NCBI RefSeq assembly: GCF_050896395.1
Contig: NZ_JBPBBA010000004.1
Coordinates: 124,001-188,000, forward strand
DNA length: 64,000 nt
Source of the DNA: Nioella aestuarii
GTDB lineage: Bacteria > Pseudomonadota > Alphaproteobacteria > Rhodobacterales > Rhodobacteraceae
Reading direction: 5' to 3'
Shown here: piece by piece, positions 54,058 through 63,454 of the stretch
How the letters are laid out: every line of letters starts with the position of its first letter
Numbering within the stretch: position 1 is the stretch's first letter
Made by a program: the position numbers and the translations under genes
Notes under the pieces: generated by a model
Database searches by the model: none
What the model saw: only the letters and a program-made list of their open reading frames with translations
Told to the model about the DNA's origin: nothing

Positions 54058-55839
54058 ATGGGGGACAATCTTGAACGCCTCAATGCGAACCTTGCAAAGA
54101 TGGAGGAGCTGTCCAAACGGATGGTGGCCGCCCTTGGCAAGAAGGATCTGACAACTGAACCCGGCATGTCGGGTCCAGGGCAGGATCTGTATGTTAAAGC
54201 TGGGTCGGCGCTGTTCAATGATATGCTGACAAACCCCACCAAGCTGATGGGCCAGCAAGTGGCCTACTGGTCCAAGGCGGTAGAAAACTTCATTGAAACG
54301 CAGCAGGCGCTGGCGTCAGGCCAGTTCGAGCTGCCCGAAGATGACGAGGAAGCCCCTAAGGACAAGCGCTTCTCCAACCCCATGTGGCGCACACATCCCT
54401 ATTTTCGATTCGTCCGCAAGCAATATGAGCTGAACTCGGACGCCATCGAACAATCCATGGCCGAACTTGAGGGGCTGACGCCCAAGGAAAAGAGCCGGGT
54501 GGAGTTCTTTTCCCGCCAGATCATCGACCTGTTTGCGCCTACGAATTATCTCGCCACCAACCCGGACGCGCTCCAAAAGGCCATCGACACGGATGGACAG
54601 AGTCTTGTGGACGGGCTGGAAAACCTCGTCCGCGACATCGAGGCGAACAAGGGTGAGCTGTTGCCGACATTGTCCGATCCCAATGCCTTCAAGGTCGGGG
54701 GCAATATCGGCACCGCAGAAGGCAAGGTGGTGTTCCGCAACCGGATGATGGAGCTTATCCAATACGCGCCCAAGACCGAGACGGTCCACCGCACCCCTTT
54801 GGTGATCTTCCCGCCCTGGATCAACAAGTTCTACATCATGGATCTCAAGCCCCAGAACTCTCTGATCCGCTGGATTGTCGAGCAGGGCTACACCCTGTTC
54901 GTGGTGAGCTGGATCAACCCCGATGCCAGCTATGCCGATGTCGGGTTGGAGGACTATATCGAGGAAGGCTATTTGCGGGCTGTTGAGGTCGCCAAGGAGA
55001 TCACCGGCGAAAAGCAGGTCAATGCCGTGGGCTACTGCATCGCGGGCACGACCCTGTCGGCCACCCTGGCGCTGATGCAAAAGCGCGGCGACAAGTCGAT
55101 AAAATCCGCCACCTTCTTTACCACGCTGACCGATTTCAGCGATCAGGGGGAATTCACGGTCTTCCTGCAAGATGATTTCGTCGAAGCCATTGAACGGCAG
55201 GTGACGGAAAAGGGCATTTTGGACAGTTTCTTCATGTCCAAGACCATGAGCTTTCTGCGATCAAACGATCTGGTCTACGGACCCGCTGTTCGCAGCTATA
55301 TGATGGGCGAAGCGCCGCCTGCCTTCGATCTGCTCTATTGGAATGGTGACAGCACCAATCTGCCGGGACGAATGGTCAAACAATATCTGCGTCACTTGTG
55401 CCAGGCCAATGAACTGGCAGAGGGTGGGTTCAAGATCTTGGGCGAAACAGTCAGCATTCGGGATATCAAACTGCCCGTCTGTTCCGTGGGGACCAAGACC
55501 GATCACATCGCACCTTGGAAGAACTGCTATGCCGGGTTCGAGCAGTTCGGCAGCCGTGACAAGACCTTCATCATGTCAGAGTCGGGCCATATCGCCGGCA
55601 TCATCAATCCGCCGTCCAAGAAGAAATACGGCCACTTCCTGAATCCGAAGGTCAAAGGCACCGCCGATGATTGGCTGGAGGCCGCTGAGTTCCACGAAGG
55701 ATCGTGGTGGCCGGTCTGGGAAGAGTGGCTTGGCCGTCGGTCCGGAGCGCAGGTTCCCGCCCGCGAACCGGGTGAGTCGGGCTATGAAACCCTGGCGGAT
55801 GCGCCCGGAACCTATGTTCTGGTGACGACAAAAGGCTGA
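54058..55839 (+). CDS. phaC: Class I polyhydroxyalkanoate synthase
   Basis: 593 residues from ATG 54058, which follows GAAGGAG. Lipase-like box G-Y-C-I-A-G holds the catalytic Cys327. The catalytic Asp lies in G-T-K-T-D-H-I-A and the His in S-G-H-I-A-G. It polymerises 3-hydroxybutyryl-CoA at granule surfaces. In-frame ATGs lie upstream at 54004 and 54025. Class I size fits. Confidence 0.95.
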   Translation: MGDNLERLNANLAKMEELSKRMVAALGKKDLTTEPGMSGPGQDLYVKAGSALFNDMLTNPTKLMGQQVAYWSKAVENFIETQQALASGQFELPEDDEEAPKDKRFSNPMWRTHPYFRFVRKQYELNSDAIEQSMAELEGLTPKEKSRVEFFSRQIIDLFAPTNYLATNPDALQKAIDTDGQSLVDGLENLVRDIEANKGELLPTLSDPNAFKVGGNIGTAEGKVVFRNRMMELIQYAPKTETVHRTPLVIFPPWINKFYIMDLKPQNSLIRWIVEQGYTLFVVSWINPDASYADVGLEDYIEEGYLRAVEVAKEITGEKQVNAVGYCIAGTTLSATLALMQKRGDKSIKSATFFTTLTDFSDQGEFTVFLQDDFVEAIERQVTEKGILDSFFMSKTMSFLRSNDLVYGPAVRSYMMGEAPPAFDLLYWNGDSTNLPGRMVKQYLRHLCQANELAEGGFKILGETVSIRDIKLPVCSVGTKTDHIAPWKNCYAGFEQFGSRDKTFIMSESGHIAGIINPPSKKKYGHFLNPKVKGTADDWLEAAEFHEGSWWPVWEEWLGRRSGAQVPAREPGESGYETLADAPGTYVLVTTKG

Positions 55840-55865
55840 TTTTCATAGGGTTAGAGGATTTTTTG

Positions 55866-55876
55866 CTGCAGTGCAG
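55866..55876. promoter_or_regulatory. PhaR operator 1 (upstream of phaP)
   Basis: CTGCAGTGCAG fits CTGC-N3-GCAG, the published PhaR target from Paracoccus. About 110 bp before phaP. Confidence 0.75.
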
Positions 55877-55892
55877 AAAAAGACTTGATTTG

Positions 55893-55903
55893 CTGCGCCG
55901 CAG
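55893..55903. promoter_or_regulatory. PhaR operator 2 (upstream of phaP)
   Basis: CTGCGCCGCAG, a second perfect CTGC-N3-GCAG, centred 27 bp from operator 1. Confidence 0.75.
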
Positions 55904-55975
55904 CATGCATATTCTTTCGCAGACGCAGAATTCAAACCCTACCGTCCCAAAGCGGGACAAACAGGAGATAAACCG

Positions 55976-56422
55976 ATGGCCAAGACCAACGACTTCACCA
56001 AATACATCAACGAAGCAATGGCTGCTTTCCCCGTTGATATGTCCGCCTATAACGACGCCTTCAAATCTTCCGCCGCAATGGGCGAGAAGTTCTCCAAGGT
56101 TGCTCTGGAAGCCGCTGAAAAGTCGACCGAGATTTCGACCCAGTGGACCAAGGACACCCTGTCCAAGCTTGGCGACGTGACCAAGGTCAAAGACGAGCCG
56201 ACCGCCTACACCAAAGCGATGACCGATTTCGCTTCCGCTCAGGCTGAAATGACCGCCGAGACCCTGGCTGCTTTCGCTGAGATCGCTAAGAAAGTTCAGA
56301 TGGAAACCGTCGAGCTGATGATGGCCGCCGGCAAGGAAGCTTCCGAAGAAGCCACCGCAGCCGTCAAGAAAGCCACCGCCGAGGTGACTACCGCTGCCAA
56401 GAAAGCTGCCGCTGCCGCCTAA
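55976..56422 (+). CDS. phaP: Phasin
   Basis: 148 residues, mostly amphipathic helix, starting MAKTNDFTKYINEAMAAFP, with an Ala/Lys-rich end (A-A-K-K-A-A-A-A-A). Coats PHA granules. Two PhaR operators precede it; a terminator follows. Confidence 0.93.
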   Translation: MAKTNDFTKYINEAMAAFPVDMSAYNDAFKSSAAMGEKFSKVALEAAEKSTEISTQWTKDTLSKLGDVTKVKDEPTAYTKAMTDFASAQAEMTAETLAAFAEIAKKVQMETVELMMAAGKEASEEATAAVKKATAEVTTAAKKAAAAA

Positions 56423-56474
56423 GGCGCCAGCCAGATTTTCGCCCGGATTTCCTCCCACTCCGCGCGAATTTCAG

Positions 56475-56512
56475 AAGGACGGACCCGTGCCCCGGGCCCG
56501 TCCTTTTCTTTT
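56475..56512 (+). terminator. Intrinsic terminator of phaP
   Basis: AAGGACGG (56475-56482) pairs with CCGTCCTT (56498-56505), followed by a T-rich run. Confidence 0.85.
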
Positions 56513-56561
56513 GTGACTGCAAGTGATTGCTTTTTGTGCGCAACCTACTAGGCTCTCCATG

Positions 56562-56572
56562 CTGCAATGCAG
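56562..56572. promoter_or_regulatory. PhaR operator 3 (upstream of phaR)
   Basis: CTGCAATGCAG, a perfect CTGC-N3-GCAG, 24 bp before phaR, supporting autoregulation. Confidence 0.75.
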
Positions 56573-56595
56573 TGTAAGGGACAAGGGAGATGGCT

Positions 56596-57150
56596 ATGGC
56601 TGACACCAATGCACCGCTACTGATCAAGCGCTATGCCAGCCGCAGGCTCTATAATACTGAGACATCGGACTATGTGACGCTTGAAGATATCGCGGGTTTC
56701 ATCCGCGAAGGCCGAGAGGTGAAGATCGTCGACCTGAAATCGGGGGATGACCTGACGCGGCAGTATCTGCTTCAGATCATTGCCGAACATGAAAGCCGCG
56801 GGGAAAGCGTCTTGCCGATCGGGGTGTTAACCGATCTGGTGCGCAGCTACACCACACAAGCGCAAAGCGTGGTGCCAGAGTTTTTGGCCATGTCCTTCGA
56901 GATGCTGCGGGACGGGCAATCTAAGATGGTTGAAAACATGACCGCATTGAATCCGATGGCCAGCATGCCAGGGTTCGAGGCGATGCGCGCGCAGCAAGAG
57001 GCCTTTATGAAGGCTATGACAGGGGGCATCTCAGGTCAGTGGTCGGGGCCGTCGGCATCGGATGACGATGGTGACAGCGAACCCGGGGATGAGCTGTCAG
57101 AGATCAAGAAGCAACTGGCGGAACTTCAGTCGAAGCTGTCCAAGCTGTAG
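56596..57150 (+). CDS. phaR: PHA synthesis repressor PhaR
   Basis: 184 residues from ATG 56596, which is spaced better from AAGGGAG than an ATG at 56590. L-I-K-R-Y-A-S-R-R-L-Y-N-T is the DNA-binding hallmark of PhaR. It represses phaP and itself, and is released by binding to granule polymer. Confidence 0.94.
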   Translation: MADTNAPLLIKRYASRRLYNTETSDYVTLEDIAGFIREGREVKIVDLKSGDDLTRQYLLQIIAEHESRGESVLPIGVLTDLVRSYTTQAQSVVPEFLAMSFEMLRDGQSKMVENMTALNPMASMPGFEAMRAQQEAFMKAMTGGISGQWSGPSASDDDGDSEPGDELSEIKKQLAELQSKLSKL

Positions 57151-57161
57151 CCGAGGCCAAA

Positions 57162-57253
57162 GAAGGATTTTCCCGAAAATCCTTCAGCTTTGCGAACCGG
57201 AAGATTTTTCAGGAAAAATCTTCCGTGTCACAAAACTTTTCCTGAAAAGTTTT
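57162..57253. repeat. Three tandem hairpins after phaR
   Basis: Stems of 10, 11 and 9 bp at 57162-57185 (loop CCCG), 57199-57224 (loop CAGG) and 57232-57253 (loop CCTG). All have AT-rich apexes. They fill the gap between the converging phaR and DegT genes, and the third may terminate both. Confidence 0.8.
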
Positions 57254-57255
57254 TG

Positions 57256-58479
57256 TCAGGTCCCGTAGGCGCGGGCATGTGACTTCACGTCTTCGGCTGC
57301 CGCGAGCAGAGCCGATGCAATGAAGTCCAGATCGTCCCTTTGCAGCCGCGCGGGCAGGCGTACATCGCAGGCGCGCATGAGCATGGCACGTGTCTGCGGT
57401 AAGTCGGGTTGATCGCCCGGGATGAATTGCCAATTCCAGAAGGCGCGCGCATTGTCGGCCGATAAGCCAAAGATCTGTACCTTGACCCCACGGGCCGCCG
57501 CCGCATCGGCAAAGGCGCGTGCCTCGGCATCATCGGTGAAATCAACAAGATTAAACTGGATCGAGTCCGGCGCCCGTTCCTCAGGGGCAAGGGCTGGGGG
57601 CACGCTAAGCCAAGGCGAGCTGTTGAGCAGGCCCGCCACATAGTCATGATTGGCGCGGCCATCCCTGACACGCCGGGCGACCTCTGGCAGCTGCGAGCGC
57701 ACAATCGCCGCTGTCAGGTTCGACAGGCGCAGATTATACAGCGGCAGTTGGTTCTGCCAGCGGGCAAAGGCGGCGGCGAGCTCGGCTGTATTGTCGCCTT
57801 CAGGCGCTTTGTGCTTTGCCCAGTTATGTTCATAGGCCCCGGACATGATCACCGCGCGCGCAACAAGATCGGCATCATCGGTGATCAGAATGCCACCCTC
57901 ACCGGAATTGACCAGCTTATAGGATTGGAAGCTGAAACACCCGACGCGCCCGATCGTGCCAATTTTCCGCCCGTGCCAGGTTGTGCCAAGCGAATGGGCA
58001 GCGTCCTCGACCACGGGAATGCCTGCGGCATCGCACAGCGCCATGATCGCGTCCATGTCAGAGGTGTGGCCGCGCATATGGCTGATGATCACCGCGCCGA
58101 TATCGTCGGTCAGTTTGGCTTTGAAATCCTCGATGTTCACCCGGTAGTTCTCGCCAACTTCGACCAGCACCGGCTGGCAATTGGCATGCACCACGGCGGA
58201 GGGAACGGCTGCAAAGGTGAAAGCGGGGATCAGCACGCGGGTGCCGGGTTTCAGCCCGAGCCCCAAAAGCGACAGAAAGAGCGCAGCCGAACAGGACGAC
58301 ACGGCCAGAGCGTATTTCATTCCCATCATGTCGGCGAATTCGCGTTCGAGCAGGCTTACCGGTGCGTCCTCAGGCGCGGTGTAGCGAAAAAGATCACCCG
58401 TCAGCAGCAGACGTTCCACTTCAGCGCGGGCGCTTTCCGGGATCGGCTCGGCGTCATAGACATTGGGGGCGAGCGTCAT
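57256..58479 (-). CDS. DegT/DnrJ/EryC1/StrS-family aminotransferase
   Basis: 407 residues, PLP enzyme. Lys188 in F-Q-S-Y-K-L-V-N-S-G-E-G-G should bear the cofactor, and D159 in V-V-E-D-A-A-H-S is the pyridine-binding aspartate. Transaminates nucleotide-sugar or sugar ketones, usually in surface polysaccharide or antibiotic pathways. No polysaccharide genes are nearby. Confidence 0.9.
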   Translation of the reverse strand: MTLAPNVYDAEPIPESARAEVERLLLTGDLFRYTAPEDAPVSLLEREFADMMGMKYALAVSSCSAALFLSLLGLGLKPGTRVLIPAFTFAAVPSAVVHANCQPVLVEVGENYRVNIEDFKAKLTDDIGAVIISHMRGHTSDMDAIMALCDAAGIPVVEDAAHSLGTTWHGRKIGTIGRVGCFSFQSYKLVNSGEGGILITDDADLVARAVIMSGAYEHNWAKHKAPEGDNTAELAAAFARWQNQLPLYNLRLSNLTAAIVRSQLPEVARRVRDGRANHDYVAGLLNSSPWLSVPPALAPEERAPDSIQFNLVDFTDDAEARAFADAAAARGVKVQIFGLSADNARAFWNWQFIPGDQPDLPQTRAMLMRACDVRLPARLQRDDLDFIASALLAAAEDVKSHARAYGT

Positions 58480-58589
58480 GATTTCACCTTTTCGAAAATC
58501 TACATTTCGATTTCCTTTACATTGGAATCGTAACGGATCAAAGACAGAACCGGCATGAGTGACGGAAATCTGCGGGCAAATGGTGAGAT

Positions 58590-59270
58590 TTACCTGCGGT
58601 TAAGCAGGAAATGCGCGGCGATCTGCTGGCCGATCTGGTCGCCGTCGGTCGGCTGATGCAGCTTGGACTGGGCCGCGTCCAGTATTTCGTCGGGGACCGC
58701 GCCACCCCTTAGCGTCCGGGCGAAATGGCCGGTCACGTCAGCGTCGAATTCTGGATGGGGCTGATAGGTCAGCACAGTTTCGCCATAGGCCAGCACCGCG
58801 TTTTCGCAAAACGATGACTGGCCAAGCCGACGGCCGTCGGGCGGCAGTTCGACGACTTGATCCTGATGCCAGGCATTGAGCGGCACGTCGCGACCGTCGA
58901 TCTGGTAAACATGGCGTCCCACGCACCAACCGCCTGCGTACTTTTCGACCCGTCCACCAAGCGCTTGGGCGATAATCTGGTGGCCAAAGCAAATGCCCAC
59001 AAGCGGCCTGCTGCTTGCGCGGATGTTGCGGATCGTCTCTTCCAATGGGGTGATCCACGGATGGTCTTCATAAGTCCCGGCTTTTGACCCAGTGACCAGC
59101 CAGCCCTCCGCGTCATCGGGGCTATCTGGAAGCTCCATCTCAGAGACTTTCCAGGCATGATATGTAAACCCATGTCCGGACAGAAGCCGTTCAAAAAGCC
59201 CCTGATAGGGGCCAATCGCGGCCTGTGTTGGGTCGTCAAATTCATCAGCCAGCAGGATGCCGATGCGCAT
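58590..59270 (-). CDS. Type 1 glutamine amidotransferase
   Basis: 226 residues with the class I triad: Cys94 in G-I-C-F-G-H-Q, His and Glu in Y-Q-P-H-P-E-F. A free-standing GATase of the GMP-synthase-like type. Four bases downstream of the amino acid permease; may hydrolyse imported gamma-glutamyl compounds (inference). Confidence 0.9.
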   Translation of the reverse strand: MRIGILLADEFDDPTQAAIGPYQGLFERLLSGHGFTYHAWKVSEMELPDSPDDAEGWLVTGSKAGTYEDHPWITPLEETIRNIRASSRPLVGICFGHQIIAQALGGRVEKYAGGWCVGRHVYQIDGRDVPLNAWHQDQVVELPPDGRRLGQSSFCENAVLAYGETVLTYQPHPEFDADVTGHFARTLRGGAVPDEILDAAQSKLHQPTDGDQIGQQIAAHFLLNRR

Positions 59271-59274
59271 GGGC

Positions 59275-60099
59275 TTACCGGATCAGATTGGGCCGATAGC
59301 GCACGCGGGCACGGCGTTCGGCGGGAAGGTGTCGGTTAAGGCGTCGGTTGATCAGGCTGAACACGGTGATCACGACCAGCGTCAGCACGATGAAGAACAG
59401 GGCCACGATCGGATAGGGAATGAACGGGTTGAAGGTCCGGTCGGCAAAATAGCTGGCGTAGTACAGTGCATCGCCTTGCTGGCGGAACGCGGGAAAGCCC
59501 GAGAAATAGACCAGTGTCGTGGCATGAAAGAGGAAGATCGCCTCATTCGTATAGGCGGGCCAGGCGAGCCGCAGCATGGTCGGGTAGACGATGCGCCGGA
59601 AACGTTTGAACCCCGACATGCCATAAGCATCGGCAGCCTCCAGATCACCCTTGGGGATCGAGCGGAGCGCGCCATAAAAAATTTCCCCGGCATAGGCGGC
59701 GGTATTGAGGAACAGAACGATCAGAGCCCCGAGCCACGCCTTTGCGAACGGGTCGGTCAGCCAGCTGATATCGAGGCTGCCAATCTCTTCGGGCAGGCGC
59801 ACCAACGCGAAATAGGCCAGGAAAAACTGGATGAATAGTGGAGATCCCCGAAAGACAAAGATGAACCATTCGGCCGGTTTGCGCGCCCATTTCAGATGGC
59901 TGTTCTTGGCCACGGCCAGGGTCACGGCCAAAAAGAAACCGAAGAACAGAGCCAGCACCCCGAAATAGATGTTCCAGATCATGCCCGAGCCGATCAGCGT
60001 CACCTGTTCGCATAGGCTGATCTCTCCGCGCGGCAAAAGCCGTTCGCCATATCCGAGCGAGCGGAAGGCATAGGCCTGAACGGTTTCCCAGCAACTCAT
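59275..60099 (-). CDS. Polar amino acid ABC permease (second)
   Basis: 274 residues, about five helices with the permease loop G-A-L-R-S-I-P-K-G-D-L-E-A-A-D-A-Y-G-M-S (the EAA motif). Overlaps the first permease by four bases. Confidence 0.9.
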   Translation of the reverse strand: MSCWETVQAYAFRSLGYGERLLPRGEISLCEQVTLIGSGMIWNIYFGVLALFFGFFLAVTLAVAKNSHLKWARKPAEWFIFVFRGSPLFIQFFLAYFALVRLPEEIGSLDISWLTDPFAKAWLGALIVLFLNTAAYAGEIFYGALRSIPKGDLEAADAYGMSGFKRFRRIVYPTMLRLAWPAYTNEAIFLFHATTLVYFSGFPAFRQQGDALYYASYFADRTFNPFIPYPIVALFFIVLTLVVITVFSLINRRLNRHLPAERRARVRYRPNLIR

Positions 60100-60977
60100 G
60101 CCGCGGCCTTTCTTTGTGCTTCACCGCCTGCGGTGGCCTGTCCGTGGCTGAGGCGGCGGGTTATGCGCCCCAGAACGATCTCTGACAGGCGGGTGAAGCC
60201 CAGATAGAAGACCAGCAGTGCGAGGAAGTACCACAGCCGCCAGTCGGGGTGCGGGTAGGCAAACTGCGACGTGCGGCTGCCCCCAAGTTCACGCGCCCAG
60301 TAAACGATATCTTCGACGCCCAGAAGGAACAGCAGCGGCGTGGCCTTTATCAGGATCATCCACAGGTTTGACAGGCCCGGCAGCGCATAGACCCACATTT
60401 GCGGCACGAGAATGCGCCAAAAGGTCTGGCGGCGCGTCATGCCATAGGCTTCGGCGGTTTCCAGCTGCGCACGCGGCACGGCGCGCATGGCACCGAACAG
60501 CACATTCGCGGCGAACGCACCGAACACGATCGAAAAGGTGAAGACCGCAATGAAGAAGTTATAGACCTCGTGCACCCATTGCGGGGCGGAACTGAGGGGG
60601 ATTTTCGCCGCCTGACAGACGATGAAATTCGCGCCCTGCCGGATGGGTTCGTCCCAGTCGGGGCATTGGATCTGATGGTTGATCCATTCCAGTGCCTGAT
60701 CCAGTGCGATCACGAAGAACAGGAAAAAGGCGATGTCCGGAACGCCGCGCACCATCGAGGTGTAGAGCTTGCCCAACCAGCTGATCGGCAGGATATGCGA
60801 TCGGCTGGCCGCCGCGCCCACAAAGCCGAAGGCCAGCGCCACGGGGGCGGTGATGGCCAGCAGCGTCAGCACGGTCAGGAAGCTTTGATAGAACAGCAGG
60901 TGGACGCCGTTCGTCAGGTAGCAGGCGAACCATGGAAACGTGTCCAGCGTGGATGGGTCGGCGCAAAACTCGAACAT
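60096..60977 (-). CDS. Polar amino acid ABC permease (first)
   Basis: 293 residues from ATG 60977, preceded by GCGAGG. EAA loop A-M-R-A-V-P-R-A-Q-L-E-T-A-E-A-Y-G-M. Pairs with the second permease as in HisQM. Confidence 0.9.
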   Translation of the reverse strand: MFEFCADPSTLDTFPWFACYLTNGVHLLFYQSFLTVLTLLAITAPVALAFGFVGAAASRSHILPISWLGKLYTSMVRGVPDIAFFLFFVIALDQALEWINHQIQCPDWDEPIRQGANFIVCQAAKIPLSSAPQWVHEVYNFFIAVFTFSIVFGAFAANVLFGAMRAVPRAQLETAEAYGMTRRQTFWRILVPQMWVYALPGLSNLWMILIKATPLLFLLGVEDIVYWARELGGSRTSQFAYPHPDWRLWYFLALLVFYLGFTRLSEIVLGRITRRLSHGQATAGGEAQRKAAA

Positions 60978-61034
60978 CGGACCTCGCAAGGGTTGGCGCG
61001 CGGCAGATCGTGCCTGCCGCGCGCCGGGGTCGGA

Positions 61035-61769
61035 TTATTCGTAGGTCGGAATGTCGTCGCCGAACCATTCAACGAGCAGCGCGTTCAGGCTGCCATCTTC
61101 CTTCATCGAGGTGATGGCGGCGTTGAACATTTCAAGCAGTTCGCCGTCGGTTTCCCGCAGGCCCATGCCCACGCCACCGCCAAGCGGCACCGGGTCACCA
61201 ACGACCATCAGTTCTGCATCTTCGTCGGTGATGTCGGTCAGGAAGTCGATATCGGCGAAGACCGCGTCTGCCTCGCCATTGCGCACGGCGGCCACGGTTT
61301 CATCGGGGGTGGCGTATTCCAGCAAGGTGGCGCCGGATTCCGCGATATAGCCCGACTGGATGGTGTTGGCCTGCGCCGCAATCACACCGGTTGCCAGGTC
61401 CACGTCGTCAGACAGGGCCACGTAGATCGACGGGGTCGGCGGGATGTAGTCTTGGGTGAAGTCGATAACCTCATCCCGCTCGTCGGTGATCGACATGCCG
61501 GCGATGATGGTGTCGTAGTTGCCTGAGGTCAGGTTCGGGATGATCGAATCCCAGTCATTGGTGACCCACTCGCAGGTCAGGCCGGCACGTGCGCAAAGCT
61601 CGTCGCCCAGAACCCGCTCGAACCCGTCAACTTCGCCATTGTCGTTGATGAAGTTATACGGAGGGTAGGCGCCTTCGGTGCCCATGCGGATGGTGCGGCC
61701 GTGGCCGTCAGCCATTGCCATGCCAGCTGTCAGCGCCAGGATAGCGGCGGAAAATGCCAGTTTTTTCAT
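61035..61769 (-). CDS. Polar amino acid-binding protein
   Basis: 244 residues, family 3 solute-binding protein with signal peptide ending M-A-M-A. The motif G-T-E-G-A-Y-P-P-Y-N-F matches lysine/arginine/ornithine or histidine binders. Confidence 0.92.
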   Translation of the reverse strand: MKKLAFSAAILALTAGMAMADGHGRTIRMGTEGAYPPYNFINDNGEVDGFERVLGDELCARAGLTCEWVTNDWDSIIPNLTSGNYDTIIAGMSITDERDEVIDFTQDYIPPTPSIYVALSDDVDLATGVIAAQANTIQSGYIAESGATLLEYATPDETVAAVRNGEADAVFADIDFLTDITDEDAELMVVGDPVPLGGGVGMGLRETDGELLEMFNAAITSMKEDGSLNALLVEWFGDDIPTYE

Positions 61770-61800
61770 TGTCTTACTCCCAGTTGGTTGTTTGTTGACG

Positions 61801-62580
61801 TCAGATTGACGTGGTGTGGCTTAGGAATTGTTGCAGGCGTTCCGTCTTGGGGTTGCCAAACAGCTCTTCCGGGTGCCCTTCTTCTTCGATTTTGCCCTGA
61901 TGCAGGAACACGACATGGTCCGATACATCACGGGCCAGCCGCATGTCATGGGTCACAAGGATCATGGTGCGGCCTTCCGCGGCAAGATCTTTGATGACCT
62001 TTACCACCTCTTGTTCAAGTTCAGGGTCCAGCGCGGAGGTGGGTTCGTCAAAGAGCAGCGCCCGCGGCTGCATGCATAGCGCCCGGGCAATTGCCGCGCG
62101 CTGCTGTTGACCGCCCGAAAGCTGTGCGGGCCAGGCGTCGCATTTGTCGCCAATGCCGACCTTTTCGAGATACAGCCGCGCGTCTTTCTCCACCTCGGCC
62201 TTGTCACGGCCAAGCACGGTGACTGGCGCCTCCATCACGTTTTGAAGGATGGTCATGTGCGCCCACAGGTTGAACTGCTGGAACACCATGCTGAGATTGG
62301 TACGGATGCGGCGGATCTGATCCCGATCGGCAGGATGGCGATTGGGGCCAGAGCCCTTCCAGTGCACCTCTTCGCCCTCGAAGACGATGCGGCCATCCTG
62401 ACTGTCCTCCAGCAGATTGGCGCAGCGCAACAAGGTCGACTTGCCCGATCCCGATGATCCGATCAGAGACACCACGTCGCCCGCGCAGGCCCGCATGTCG
62501 ACGCCCCTCAGAACGTGCAGATTTCCGAAACTCTTGTGTAGTCCCGTGATTTCGATGACGGGCGGTGCTTGGTCTGTCAC
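61801..62580 (-). CDS. Polar amino acid ABC ATPase
   Basis: From GTG 62580, 259 residues, with a CAGGGAAC ribosome site. Walker A GSSGSGKST, signature LSGGQQQR, Walker B L-L-F-D-E-P-T-S-A-L-D, H-loop V-T-H-D-M. First gene of the transporter operon; the frame is open upstream without similarity. Confidence 0.92.
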   Translation of the reverse strand: MTDQAPPVIEITGLHKSFGNLHVLRGVDMRACAGDVVSLIGSSGSGKSTLLRCANLLEDSQDGRIVFEGEEVHWKGSGPNRHPADRDQIRRIRTNLSMVFQQFNLWAHMTILQNVMEAPVTVLGRDKAEVEKDARLYLEKVGIGDKCDAWPAQLSGGQQQRAAIARALCMQPRALLFDEPTSALDPELEQEVVKVIKDLAAEGRTMILVTHDMRLARDVSDHVVFLHQGKIEEEGHPEELFGNPKTERLQQFLSHTTSI

Positions 62581-62680
62581 GCTATTGTTCCCTGTGAACC
62601 TCTGCGATTTCTGCGCAAAAACTGCGCAATTGCAATGCGCATCTGTCGGGTGACCTAGGGTCCGCCCGTGTATTTGCCCG

Positions 62681-63454
62681 TCATTGCGGCAGATCGTCGG
62701 GATTTGGCGGCACCGGCAGCGCCATGTAATCGTCCAGGGGAATGCGGGTGAAGCCCGCGAGGCAAAGGGTATTGCAGTCCTCGTCTGGCAGGGCAGCAAT
62801 TGCGTCTTCCAAAGCGGCGTTCAGCGGGGCCGGATCGCAGCCAATCGCGGTGATCAGCGGCAACGCCGGGGTGGGAACGGTACGATCCCGTTCCACAAGC
62901 GTGCGCAGGTCCGGCTCATATCGCAGCAGCAGTCGCCAAGTCTGCGCGTCAATGGCGGCAAGATCGGCATGTCCCTCCAGCACGGCACGGGCGGAAAAGG
63001 CATGGCCGCCACTGAGTGTTGGTTTGGCCGGGATCATGCCGAGACGGTCAGCATATCGGCAAAGTGCCCCCCAACCTGATTGGCTCAGACCTTCATTTAT
63101 CACGGTTCGGCCCCGCAGCAGTGTTTCCATCGGTGTATCGGCGTTCTCGGGACGCGTTATGAGCACCGAATTGTAGTGGCCCGTAGCACAGCCGGGCAGG
63201 GCGAAATCGGGGGTGGCAACCAGCGTCACCTTGTCACGCAAAACCGCGCGCAGGGGAAGTCCGCAAGTCTGGGACAGAAGCAGATCGGGTGATTGCCAAA
63301 GCTCCCATGGGCTGTTGAACTCTCGCGTCAGCGCATCGGGAGCAGCAATACCCCGATCGCGCAGGGCGTCGCGGGTCAGGGCCCAGAAACGGTCTGTCTC
63401 GGCGCGCATTTCGGGGCGGTCATACATTGGCAGAGAGGCGTGCATAGGCATCAT
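62681..63454 (-). CDS. PhnD-like phosphonate-binding-family protein, no signal peptide
   Basis: 257 residues of the periplasmic-binding type. The N-terminus (MMPMHASLPMYDRPEM) is not a signal peptide, so it may be cytosolic. Middle has E-G-H-A-D-L-A-A-I-D-A. No PhnC/PhnE neighbours. ATGA overlap with the upstream gene. Confidence 0.75.
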   Translation of the reverse strand: MMPMHASLPMYDRPEMRAETDRFWALTRDALRDRGIAAPDALTREFNSPWELWQSPDLLLSQTCGLPLRAVLRDKVTLVATPDFALPGCATGHYNSVLITRPENADTPMETLLRGRTVINEGLSQSGWGALCRYADRLGMIPAKPTLSGGHAFSARAVLEGHADLAAIDAQTWRLLLRYEPDLRTLVERDRTVPTPALPLITAIGCDPAPLNAALEDAIAALPDEDCNTLCLAGFTRIPLDDYMALPVPPNPDDLPQ

